Assembly (NCBI RefSeq): GCF_000521805.1
Contig: NZ_JAMB01000008.1
Coordinates: forward strand, 104,764-168,763
Length of the DNA: 64,000 nt
Reading direction: 5' to 3'
DNA from: Marinomonas ushuaiensis DSM 15871
GTDB lineage: Bacteria; Pseudomonadota; Gammaproteobacteria; Pseudomonadales; Marinomonadaceae
This document shows, in pieces, positions 37,509 through 46,578 of the stretch (position 1 is its first letter; each line of letters opens with the position of its first letter). The notes below the pieces were generated by a model, which worked only from the letters and a program-made list of their open reading frames with translations, searched no databases and was not told where the DNA came from. A program made the position numbers and the translations under genes.

Positions 37509-40307
37509 TTGAGTTCACTGATCTGGCTGCCTTTTCTTCCTTTATTAGGTACATTAATTCCACTTCTTACTGCTCGTTTTAGCCGTACTACTTGTGCGTT
37601 TATGACGGCTGCATTACCTGCATTAACCTTATTTTTAATACTTTCCAATGCCGGTGATATTTTTCAAGGCGAACGTTTTCAAGCCGCCATTCCTTGGATA
37701 CCTGCGATTGGGCTAGAACTGGCCTTCCGTTTAGACGGATTAGCCTTGTTGTTCTCAATTCTTATTTTGGGCATTGGCTTACTGGTTATTCTGTACGCTC
37801 GTTATTACCTTTCAGCTCAAGATTCAATCGGAAAATTTTACGCTTATCTAATCTTATTCATGTTTGCCATGCTGGGCGTAGTGTTATCAGATAACTTAAT
37901 TCAACTTTGGTTTTTCTGGGAATTAACCAGTATTAGTTCATTCTTGCTAATCAGCTTCTGGGGCCATAAAGCCGACGCCAGAAAAGGTGCCAGAATGGCC
38001 CTTACGATTACAGGTGCTGGTGGTTTAGCATTATTAGCTGGCTTACTCATTTTAGGTAATACTGTTGGAAGCTTTAGTCTTCAAGACATTTTAGATAGCG
38101 GCCCTTTTATTAAGGACAGTGCAAACTACCCGGTTATTGTTGTATTGATTTTACTTGGCGCTTTCACCAAGTCAGCACAATTTCCTTTCCACTTTTGGCT
38201 ACCAAATGCCATGGCTGCACCGACGCCAGTTAGTGCTTACCTACACTCTGCCACTATGGTGAAAGCAGGTATTTTCTTAATGGCGCGCTTTTACCCTGCG
38301 TTAGCCGATACTGATTTGTGGTTCTTAATTGTAACTCTGACTGGCCTCGCGACCTTCTTGATGGGGGCTTATATCGCGTTATTCCAACACGATTTAAAAG
38401 GGCTTTTAGCAAATTCTACCATCAGTCATTTAGGCCTTATTACTTTATTGCTAGGTATGGGGACAGACCTTGCGGCTGTTGCGGCCGTTTTCCACATTAT
38501 TAACCATGCTATTTTCAAAGCGTCGTTATTTATGGCTGCAGGAATTATTGACCACGAATCAGGCTCGCGCGATATGCGTCAGTTAAACGGTTTGTGGAAA
38601 TATATGCCTTATACCGCTACTCTCGCTATGGTGGCATCGGCGTCTATGGCCGGTGTGCCATTAATGAACGGTTTCCTATCCAAAGAAATGTTCTTCACAG
38701 AAACACTCCATCAGGCATCTTTAGGCTCTTTGTCTTGGCTTATTCCAGTGCTGGCAACATTGGGTGGCATTTTCGCCGTTGCCTATTCCATGCGTTTTAT
38801 TCACGATGTGTTTTTTAACGGTGAGCCAATTAACCTACCAAAAACACCTCATGAGCCACCACGTTATATGCGTGTTCCGGTGGAAATATTAGTCGCGCTT
38901 TGTCTATTGGTTGGTATCTTTCCAGGCTTCATGGTTGGCGATCTTTTATTCGCCGCAGCAAGCGCAACGTTAAACACTCAAGCACCGAGTTATAGCTTGG
39001 CGATTTGGCATGGCTTCAACTTCCCTCTCTTGATGAGCGTGATTGCTATCATTGGTGGATTGGTGATGTATCAAAATCGATCTCATCTATTTAAGTTTCA
39101 GGCTCAATTCCCAAAAAGTGACCCTAAGTTGGTATTCGAAGGCGTTATCCAATCTATTGCCAGTAAGGCAGGTCGTATTATTGCCTTTACTGAAAATAGC
39201 TCTTTGCAACGTTATATTTTCTTCACTTTAGGCCTTGCTGCCGTGATGACTGCGTCATCTTTGCTAAAACTAAACGCCACAGCAGGACAACGTCCAGAAA
39301 TTCCGGTCGATGCTCTATCCATTACTGGTGCGGTTTTATTAAGCATTTCGGCTCTTGCTACTGTCTTGTGGCATAGAAGACGGGTCGTCGCACTGATTAC
39401 TTTGTCTGTCGTTGGTTTGATTGTGTCTTTGGCTTTTGCCCAGTTCTCCGCGCCAGACTTAGCATTGACTCAGTTATCTGTGGAAGTGGTTACGGTGATT
39501 TTGCTTATTTTGGCATTGTTTTTCTTACCTCAGAAAACACCGAAGGAATCTTCTCCTCGCCGTGTTGTTCGTGATTTAAGCTTGGCATCATTGATTGGTG
39601 GTGTAATCGGTACGATCTGTTACGCCTTAATGACACGACCACTTGATACGATTTCTACCTTCTTCACTGAGAATAGTAAAACCGGTGGCGGTGGCACAAA
39701 CGTCGTAAATGTAATTCTGGTCGATTTCCGTGGTTTTGATACCCTTGGCGAAATCACCGTACTAGGCATTGCGGCATTGGGTATTTATAAATTAATTTCT
39801 CGAATGCGCTTATTTATGCCATCCACTGACGGTAATGGTCTTGCTTGGTCAGAAGACAGACACCCTATTCTATTAGCCGTGATTTCTCAAAGTCTGCTGC
39901 CTTTGGCGCTTCTCGTCTCTGCCTATATATTCTTACGTGGACATAATATGCCAGGGGGTGGTTTTATCGCTGGGCTTATCACCTCTGTAGCAATTATTCA
40001 GCAGTACGTGGCTCACGGTGTTGATTGGATTAAAACGCGTATCAAGTTGGATTATCAAATCATGATAGGTTCCGGCATTAGTATCGCGACACTAAGCGGT
40101 TTAGGTAGCTGGGCTTTTGGCCATACTTTCCTTTCCTCTTGGTTCGATTATTTCTATTTACCTCTCATTGGTAAATTCGAGTTAGCCAGTGCCATGATAT
40201 TTGATCTTGGTGTTTTCCTCACAGTGGTTGGTGCAACCATGTTGATTCTCGCCAATCTTGGCCAGTTAACGACCAGTGAGCGCCCTATCCAAAAGGAGCA
40301 TGATTAA
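37509..40307 (+). CDS. mrpA: Na+/H+ antiporter subunits A and B, fused (MrpAB)
   Basis: 932 residues, starting at TTG eight bases after AAGGAG. The first two-thirds is MrpA, related to complex I subunit NuoL/NuoM, with about sixteen or more membrane segments, the proton-channel [13 protein letters not shown] near residue 298 and [13 protein letters not shown] near 378. The C-terminal part carries MrpB, marked by [20 protein letters not shown] near 815. The fusion defines the six-gene group-2 mrp operon (also called pha). The complex exports Na+ in exchange for protons at the inner membrane. The stop overlaps the mrpC start by one base. Confidence 0.95.
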   Translation: MSSLIWLPFLPLLGTLIPLLTARFSRTTCAFMTAALPALTLFLILSNAGDIFQGERFQAAIPWIPAIGLELAFRLDGLALLFSILILGIGLLVILYARYYLSAQDSIGKFYAYLILFMFAMLGVVLSDNLIQLWFFWELTSISSFLLISFWGHKADARKGARMALTITGAGGLALLAGLLILGNTVGSFSLQDILDSGPFIKDSANYPVIVVLILLGAFTKSAQFPFHFWLPNAMAAPTPVSAYLHSATMVKAGIFLMARFYPALADTDLWFLIVTLTGLATFLMGAYIALFQHDLKGLLANSTISHLGLITLLLGMGTDLAAVAAVFHIINHAIFKASLFMAAGIIDHESGSRDMRQLNGLWKYMPYTATLAMVASASMAGVPLMNGFLSKEMFFTETLHQASLGSLSWLIPVLATLGGIFAVAYSMRFIHDVFFNGEPINLPKTPHEPPRYMRVPVEILVALCLLVGIFPGFMVGDLLFAAASATLNTQAPSYSLAIWHGFNFPLLMSVIAIIGGLVMYQNRSHLFKFQAQFPKSDPKLVFEGVIQSIASKAGRIIAFTENSSLQRYIFFTLGLAAVMTASSLLKLNATAGQRPEIPVDALSITGAVLLSISALATVLWHRRRVVALITLSVVGLIVSLAFAQFSAPDLALTQLSVEVVTVILLILALFFLPQKTPKESSPRRVVRDLSLASLIGGVIGTICYALMTRPLDTISTFFTENSKTGGGGTNVVNVILVDFRGFDTLGEITVLGIAALGIYKLISRMRLFMPSTDGNGLAWSEDRHPILLAVISQSLLPLALLVSAYIFLRGHNMPGGGFIAGLITSVAIIQQYVAHGVDWIKTRIKLDYQIMIGSGISIATLSGLGSWAFGHTFLSSWFDYFYLPLIGKFELASAMIFDLGVFLTVVGATMLILANLGQLTTSERPIQKEHD

Positions 40308-40672
40308 TGGAAGGTATATACGCATTTTGCGTCGGTTTATTAACCGCTTGTGGCATCTTTCTAACATTACGAGGCCGCAGTTTCTCCGTGGTTATCGGTT
40401 TAACATTACTGTCCTACGCAGTAAATTTATTCTTGTTTGCCAGTGGCAGACTGAAACTGAATAGCGCTGTAGTGTTAGGCCAGTCTGAACAATACAGTGA
40501 CCCATTACCTCAGGCCTTGGTATTAACCGCTATTGTTATTGGTTTCGCGATGACAGCTTTTGCTGTGATCCTAGCCATGCGAGCACGAGCAGATTTAGGT
40601 AATGACCATGTGGATGGCAACTTACCAGCGCAACCTAATGAAGCATCAAACAGATCAGGAGGAAACCAATAA
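40307..40672 (+). CDS. mrpC: Na+/H+ antiporter subunit C
   Basis: 121 residues, homologous to complex I subunit NuoK. Three membrane helices (about 3-20, 27-45 and 70-95) and the family run GIFLTLRGRSFSVVIGLTLL at about 15-34, followed by a polar tail. It directly follows mrpA and is required for the antiporter complex. Confidence 0.95.
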   Translation: MEGIYAFCVGLLTACGIFLTLRGRSFSVVIGLTLLSYAVNLFLFASGRLKLNSAVVLGQSEQYSDPLPQALVLTAIVIGFAMTAFAVILAMRARADLGNDHVDGNLPAQPNEASNRSGGNQ

Positions 40673-42184
40673 ATGCAACACTTAAGCATTTTTCCTATTC
40701 TGATTCCTTTGTTGTTTGGCGCAATTATGTTGTTGCCACCTTTCTCTAAGGATATCGCTTCTCAACGTGTTTGCTCTGTTGTTGGCACCTTATTCTTACT
40801 AGTGTCTTCTGCTGTGCTGTTGTTTGAAATCAATATCAGTGGTGTTCAAGTTTATGCATTGGGTGGCTGGCAAGCACCGTTTGGTATCTCACTTATTGCT
40901 GATAAAGTTTCCAGCCTTTTAGTCTTGCTTACATCCTTTCTAGCTTTTTCGGTTATCTTGTATGCCATTGGCGGTAAAGACAAAGGCGGGGCGTATTTTC
41001 ATCCCTTGTTTATGTTTCAAATCATGGGGATTAACGGTGCCTTTTTAACGGGCGATATTTTCAACTTATTCGTCTTCTTTGAAGTTTTGTTGATCGCCTC
41101 ATACGCGCTGTTGATTCATGCTGGCGGCAAACAAAAAACCCAAGCCACATTGCATTATGTGATTCTGAACCTCGTTGGCTCCAGCTTATTTTTGTTCGGC
41201 TTAGGGATTTTATACGGCACACTCGGTACGCTGAATATGGCCGACATGGCCATTAAAGTAGGTCAACTTGAAGGTGAAACAGCAACACTAGCAAAAACTG
41301 GAGCGCTCTTGCTCTTAGTTGTATTTGGATTAAAAGCCGCCATGCTGCCTATGCATTTCTGGCTACCAAAAACATACGCCAGTGCTAGTGCTCCTGTTGC
41401 TGCTCTTTTTGCGATTATGACCAAGGTTGGCATTTACAGTATTTTTCGTGTCTACACGGTTATCTTCGGTGAAAATGCGGGCGAACTTGCTAACATTGCT
41501 ACACCTTGGCTATGGCCTTTAGCATTACTGACGATTGCTATAGGCAGTATTGGTGTTCTTGCTAGCCCAAGTCTAAAGGTCCTCAGCGCAAACCTGGTGA
41601 TTGTTTCGAGTGGTAGTTTATTAGCGTGTGCAGCGATTAATTCCGAGGCCGCTACCTCTGCAGCCTTATATTATATGGTGCACAGTACATTGGCGTCTGC
41701 TGGCCTATTTTTACTGGCTGATATGATGGCTCGTCAACGAGGCAAAGCTGAAGATCGATTCGTACATTCACGTCCTTTTGTTCAACCTAGGTTATTAGGT
41801 TTTGCTTTTGCTATTTCAGCGCTTGCTTTAGTTGGCATGCCGCCACTGTCTGGCTTTGTAGGCAAGGTAATGATTTTGCAAGCAACCCAATCTTCACTGC
41901 AAACCATGTGGGTTTGGCCTCTGATCCTTTTAGGAAGCTTAGCTGCCCTTATTACTTTTTCAAGAGCAGGAACGACCTTGTTTTGGCGGCATAATGGTTC
42001 GGTTGCTGCGGAAGCAGAGCCAGCTAAAAAGACTGAAATAATGTCTGTTGCTCTTTTGTTATTAGCCTCTCCAATTTTGGTTCTATTCGGTGGTGATATC
42101 ACTGAATTCACCCAAGAAGCGGCAAGTTACCTACATGACATACAATCTTCAGCTTATGCCTTATTACCAGGAGTAACCCCATAA
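40673..42184 (+). CDS. mrpD: Na+/H+ antiporter subunit D
   Basis: 503 residues with about fourteen membrane segments. It is related to complex I NuoM/NuoN, with the conserved FLTGDIFNLFVFFEVLLIAS near residue 122 and LPMHFWLPKTYASASAPVAA near 225, which includes the broken helix and proton-path lysine/histidine region. It probably forms the second proton-translocating unit with MrpA. No gap separates it from mrpC and mrpE (one-base overlap). Confidence 0.95.
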   Translation: MQHLSIFPILIPLLFGAIMLLPPFSKDIASQRVCSVVGTLFLLVSSAVLLFEINISGVQVYALGGWQAPFGISLIADKVSSLLVLLTSFLAFSVILYAIGGKDKGGAYFHPLFMFQIMGINGAFLTGDIFNLFVFFEVLLIASYALLIHAGGKQKTQATLHYVILNLVGSSLFLFGLGILYGTLGTLNMADMAIKVGQLEGETATLAKTGALLLLVVFGLKAAMLPMHFWLPKTYASASAPVAALFAIMTKVGIYSIFRVYTVIFGENAGELANIATPWLWPLALLTIAIGSIGVLASPSLKVLSANLVIVSSGSLLACAAINSEAATSAALYYMVHSTLASAGLFLLADMMARQRGKAEDRFVHSRPFVQPRLLGFAFAISALALVGMPPLSGFVGKVMILQATQSSLQTMWVWPLILLGSLAALITFSRAGTTLFWRHNGSVAAEAEPAKKTEIMSVALLLLASPILVLFGGDITEFTQEAASYLHDIQSSAYALLPGVTP

Positions 42185-42666
42185 TGTTATTTCCTATGCC
42201 GTTTCATAGCCTGTTACTTTTTACTGTTTGGTTATTACTAAACAATTCAATCAGTGCAGGACACATAGTTTTGGCTGTATTTTTCGCCATTACCATTCCT
42301 TGGCTAGTCAGTGGTATGCGAGATGAACATCCAAAGATCCTTAAACCTTGGTTGGCCATTCGTTATGTACTCATGGTAATGAAAGACATTTTAACCGCAA
42401 ATGTTGAAGTGGCGCTGCTCATTATCGGTCCAATTAAAAAGCTAAATCCAGGGTTCGTTGCTGTTCCGATTAACATAGACTCAGATTTAGGTATTACTCT
42501 TTTAGCGAGCACCGTATCTCTAACACCCGGAACTGTCAGCGCAGAAGTATCAAAAGATAAGTCATGGTTGTATGTTCATGCTCTTCATTTAGATAATGAA
42601 GAAGAGCTTATTCTATCTATCAAGCAGCGATATGAAATGCCAATCAAGGAGATTTTTGGATGCTAA
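42184..42666 (+). CDS. mrpE: Na+/H+ antiporter subunit E
   Basis: 160 residues. Two N-terminal hydrophobic segments and the MrpE pattern FVAVPINIDSDLGITLLAST near residue 91, followed by VSLTPGTVSAEV, identify this subunit, needed for full antiport activity. The gene overlaps mrpF by seven bases. Confidence 0.93.
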   Translation: MLFPMPFHSLLLFTVWLLLNNSISAGHIVLAVFFAITIPWLVSGMRDEHPKILKPWLAIRYVLMVMKDILTANVEVALLIIGPIKKLNPGFVAVPINIDSDLGITLLASTVSLTPGTVSAEVSKDKSWLYVHALHLDNEEELILSIKQRYEMPIKEIFGC

Positions 42667-42929
42667 ACATAACCATAATCATTGTCGCCGCTTTCATCTG
42701 TATCGCTTTAATTTTGAACTTGTGGCGACTATTGAAAGGTCCAACTACATCAGATCGAATATTAGCGCTCGACACCATGTACATAAATGCTATTGCGCTA
42801 ATTTTACTGTATGGAATTCACGCTAGCAGCGTTTTGTACTTTGAAGCCGCATTATTAATTGCCATGCTAGGGTTTGTTAGTACCGCTGCGCTATGTAAAT
42901 ACTTACTTCGCGGCGACATCATAGAATAG
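42660..42929 (+). CDS. mrpF: Na+/H+ antiporter subunit F
   Basis: 89 residues with three membrane helices. The LLKGPTTSDRILALDTMYIN motif near residue 22 is characteristic of MrpF. It overlaps mrpE and is eight bases before mrpG. Confidence 0.93.
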   Translation: MLNITIIIVAAFICIALILNLWRLLKGPTTSDRILALDTMYINAIALILLYGIHASSVLYFEAALLIAMLGFVSTAALCKYLLRGDIIE

Positions 42930-42937
42930 GACTCGTT

Positions 42938-43312
42938 ATGCCTTTATATTTAGAAATTATCATCTGTATATCTTTACTCATTGGCGCCGTATTTTTATTA
43001 ATCGGCTCCTATGGTTTAATTCGTTTACCAGACATCTATATGCGCTTACATAGCCCAACCAAAGCATCGACTCTGGGTATTACCGGAGTATTAGTGGCTT
43101 CTATGATCTTTCAAAGTCATTTGAAAGGAAGCTTTTCTGTACAAGAATTGCTGATCACTTTGTTTCTGCTAATTACGGCTCCTGTTGCAGCAAATATGAT
43201 CGCTAAAACGGCTCTGCATTATCGTAAAAAGCCGTTAGAAAGAACTCAGAACCAGGAGCTTATGGAAACGATACGTGACCGCGAAGAACCTCAGAAGCCT
43301 AGTGAGTCTTAG
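42938..43312 (+). CDS. mrpG: Na+/H+ antiporter subunit G
   Basis: 124 residues with three membrane segments. GSYGLIRLPDIYMRLHSPTK near residue 23 and the following ASTLGITG are the MrpG signature. It ends the mrp operon. The last 14 bases overlap the end of the convergent Amt-GGDEF-EAL gene, so the two stop regions share sequence and no separate terminator is possible between them. Confidence 0.93.
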   Translation: MPLYLEIIICISLLIGAVFLLIGSYGLIRLPDIYMRLHSPTKASTLGITGVLVASMIFQSHLKGSFSVQELLITLFLLITAPVAANMIAKTALHYRKKPLERTQNQELMETIRDREEPQKPSES

Positions 43313-46300
43313 CAAGTAGCTTGGCGACACTTTCACTGCTCATTGGCTTATGATAGTAGTACCCTTGAAAAATCTCACAACCTAATGACTTCAATTTTTT
43401 TGCTTGCGGAGCGGTTTCAACACCCTCCGCAACAATCACTAATTCCAGATTTTTCGCCAGATGAATAATAGTTTCACAAATTTTCCCGTCCTCTAAATGA
43501 CTGTCGCACTCTCTTACGAATGATTGATCAATCTTCAGCGTGTCTAAAGGTAAACGCCTCAAATAACTCAATGACGAATAACCGGTTCCAAAGTCATCCA
43601 CTGAGATTTTAATACCTAACGCTTTTAACTCTCTCATGACATCGATACAACGCTGAATGTCTTGCAGTAAAATGCCTTCTGTAATTTCAATTTCTAATAA
43701 GCTGCCTTCAATCTTATGTCGCTCTAACACTTCTGAGATATAAGCAACCAAAGTATCAGAAACCAAGTGACGTCCTGAAAGATTTACTGAAATTGGCACA
43801 ATAGCGATCCCTTTATCGCGCCATATTCTTTGCTGCTTCAATGTTTGATCTATTACCCATTCATCTATTTTATCAATTAAATTAGACTCTTCAGCGATGG
43901 GTATAAAATCAGCAGGTGAGATGTATCCTTTTATTGGATGATTCCAGCGAATAAGGGCCTCTAGACCCAGTATATTCTCTTTCTCCATAAAGACTTTTGG
44001 TTGAAAAGCTAAAGTAAATTGCTTTAACGAAAGCGCTTCATGTATCTCTTTTTCGACGCCGAATTTTTTAGTGACTACGCTGGCCATCTCGGAGGTAAAA
44101 ATTTTCGCATTATCACGACCATTTTCTTTTGCGCAGTACATTGCAATATCAGCCTGTTGAATCAGTTTATCCGCGCCTGTAGTTTGATCACTAGAGCATG
44201 AGATACCGATACTCGTTGGAATCGAAAAATCTTGTCCACTTAAATGAATAGGCTCTCGCATGACATCTAATATTTTCTGAGCACGATCTACAAGACAACT
44301 TTCGGTGACTTCTTTTGTCATCATAAAAACAAATTCATCACCGCCCCAGCGGGAGATAACATCCGATTCATTAGAAATATCCAGCAATCGTTTTGCGACC
44401 TCACATAAAAGCTCATCGCCAGCTTTATGCCCTAATGTATCGTTAATTTGTTTAAAATTATCCAAATCTAAAAACAACAAGCCCACGACCGTTTTTTCTT
44501 TAGTGGCGAAGAGCAAAGCACTATCCAATGCGTCCATTAAATAGGTTCGATTATATAAACCTGTAAGAGGGTCACTGTAAGCCAGAAGCTTCAACTTTTC
44601 TTGGAGCTTCATGTGACGAGTCATATCTCTAATATGAAGCGTGTACTCACTCTCAGATGATACTTTGGCATTCGCTTTTGTAATGGCTATTTCAGCTGGA
44701 AAATGATGATTTGGATCTCTTTGCAAACGGAAAGGGTTACGTCGGTTCAATATTAATCCATTGGAAGAAAAGCCAGAGTTCAAACTCTCAAAAATTGCCT
44801 GCCTATCCTCTTCAAGAATAAATAAGCCTATAAAGCTTTTCCCTTCAACTTGTTTCTTTAAACAACCAAAAGTGCGCTCTGCCGCTGGATTAAATTCCAT
44901 AACAGAACCAAATCGATTGATCGTTACAATACAATCCATAGACGAATTTAAAATTGCCGACTTTCGAATTTCACTTTCTTGGAAACGCGCTAAGGCATCA
45001 TCTCGCTGAGCAATTTCAGTATTGACTCGACTAATAACTTGATTGTACTTCTGTGCTATTTGACCAACTTCTGTAAATGGCTCTTCTGGAACAGGCTTAG
45101 AGAAGTCTATATTATTTTGTTGATATTGCATGGACGTTAGCAGATCAAATAGTTCAGTGGTTGCCCGATGCTCTGCCACATTCAATCCTTGCTCTTCTTG
45201 CTCTTTACTCGCGCGCAATGGCATAAAACGATTTAAAAGCCACATACAAGCGTAACCAATAAAGAAGCAATACAAGCCAATTACAATGACACCTAAAAGC
45301 TGTACCGATAACTGCTCTGAAAAGCTAAGAGCATTATCAATTCTGTCTGTTTGCCCAAATAAAGCGACACTTAACGTTCCCCATACTCCTGCAAATAGGT
45401 GAGCAGGAACCACATCAAGCGCATCATCTAAGCGCCACCTCTCCATAAGTAGACTACCGTAATACACAATAGCGCCGGAAACAGCGCCGATAATGATAGA
45501 TGCTCCTGGAGAAACAACATGACATGCCGCTGTTATTCCGACTAAACCAGCAATGGTGCCATTAAGAACAAAGCCAATTTCAATATAGCCATCACGAAAA
45601 TAATTAATCAATGCGGCGATTAATCCGCCCCAAGCAGCCGAAATAAACGTATTTAAAATAATCATTGGGACATCATTGGTTAATGCTAATGTGCTCCCCC
45701 CATTAAAACCAAACCAACCAAACCAAATTAATAAGACCCCAAGTGCTGACAAAGGAAGATTATTTCCAGGAGGTAAGCGTATACCTTCATCAAAACGACC
45801 TATACGAGGCCCAATGATTATAATTGCGGCCAATGCCAGCCAACCACCGACTGAGTGCACAACAGTAGCCCCTGCAAAATCAACAAAACCTAACGCCTCA
45901 AGCCAACCTTGTGAACTTTCTGAACTATAAACACCAGACCAAGCCCAATGCCCCACAATTGGATAAATAAGAGTACTTAACACCACTGTAATGGCTATAT
46001 AACCGATAAAAGTCATTCGTTCTGCGACGGCACCAGAAGCTAAAGTTGCCGCCGTCCCACAGAACATCATTTGAAAAATAAAAAAGCTAAATTCCCAAGG
46101 GGTATGTCTCTCATTAAATAAAAAATCACTTGATCCAAACAGCCCCGCGACGGAATCACCAAACATAATACCGAAACCAAAAAGCCAAAAAATTGTCGTT
46201 GAAATTATGAAGTCGGATATATTTTTTGCAGCAACGTTAATACTATTCTTACTACGAATACGGCCACTTTCTAAGCATAAAAAACCCGCTTGCATCATAA

Positions 46301-46343
46301 AAACAAATGCTGAAGTAACAAGTAACCAAGAAAAGTCTTCCAT
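43299..46343 (-). CDS. Ammonium transporter domain fused to PAS-GGDEF-EAL (c-di-GMP enzyme)
   Basis: 1014 residues from the second of two close ATGs, which has AGGA five bases upstream. Residues of about 1-375 form a full Amt ammonium channel: the twin pore histidines appear in VDFAGATVVHSVGG (about 163) and DVVPAHLFAGVWG (about 315), and the gate segments FQMMFCGTA and FGWFGFNGGS are kept. A linker and PAS domain (about 465-580) follow. The GGDEF domain has an intact RWGGDEF near 667, but its inhibitory RxxD site is NESD. The EAL domain keeps EALIRW near 795 and DDFGTGYSSL. The most likely role is ammonium sensing coupled to c-di-GMP synthesis or breakdown. Confidence 0.92.
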   Translation of the reverse strand: MEDFSWLLVTSAFVFMMQAGFLCLESGRIRSKNSINVAAKNISDFIISTTIFWLFGFGIMFGDSVAGLFGSSDFLFNERHTPWEFSFFIFQMMFCGTAATLASGAVAERMTFIGYIAITVVLSTLIYPIVGHWAWSGVYSSESSQGWLEALGFVDFAGATVVHSVGGWLALAAIIIIGPRIGRFDEGIRLPPGNNLPLSALGVLLIWFGWFGFNGGSTLALTNDVPMIILNTFISAAWGGLIAALINYFRDGYIEIGFVLNGTIAGLVGITAACHVVSPGASIIIGAVSGAIVYYGSLLMERWRLDDALDVVPAHLFAGVWGTLSVALFGQTDRIDNALSFSEQLSVQLLGVIVIGLYCFFIGYACMWLLNRFMPLRASKEQEEQGLNVAEHRATTELFDLLTSMQYQQNNIDFSKPVPEEPFTEVGQIAQKYNQVISRVNTEIAQRDDALARFQESEIRKSAILNSSMDCIVTINRFGSVMEFNPAAERTFGCLKKQVEGKSFIGLFILEEDRQAIFESLNSGFSSNGLILNRRNPFRLQRDPNHHFPAEIAITKANAKVSSESEYTLHIRDMTRHMKLQEKLKLLAYSDPLTGLYNRTYLMDALDSALLFATKEKTVVGLLFLDLDNFKQINDTLGHKAGDELLCEVAKRLLDISNESDVISRWGGDEFVFMMTKEVTESCLVDRAQKILDVMREPIHLSGQDFSIPTSIGISCSSDQTTGADKLIQQADIAMYCAKENGRDNAKIFTSEMASVVTKKFGVEKEIHEALSLKQFTLAFQPKVFMEKENILGLEALIRWNHPIKGYISPADFIPIAEESNLIDKIDEWVIDQTLKQQRIWRDKGIAIVPISVNLSGRHLVSDTLVAYISEVLERHKIEGSLLEIEITEGILLQDIQRCIDVMRELKALGIKISVDDFGTGYSSLSYLRRLPLDTLKIDQSFVRECDSHLEDGKICETIIHLAKNLELVIVAEGVETAPQAKKLKSLGCEIFQGYYYHKPMSSESVAKLLAKTH

Positions 46344-46515
46344 ATACATCCTAAGCGCTAAAGCGCACTAAAATAAAGCATAAAACTGGAGATAGTGCAT
46401 TCAATATCCGCCATAAAAAGCGTAGCGGTTAGAATCAAAACACAAAGTAATACCAGTTAAGACTCATTCAATAGTTAAGCCAACTTTGAAATATCCCTAG
46501 CGATTCTTTCAATAT

Positions 46516-46549
46516 AAAAAAGGCCACCCTAATTAAGGTGACCTTTTTT
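46516..46549 (-). terminator. Terminator after the FtsZ-like gene
   Basis: AAAAAGG-C-CACC pairs with GGTG-A-CCTTTTTT (one mismatch) around an AATTAAG-type loop. It lies just beyond the end of the tubulin-like gene and has flanking A and T runs on both sides. Confidence 0.7.
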
Positions 46550-46578
46550 AGAAAGCACTTTGTTTAACTTAAACAACA

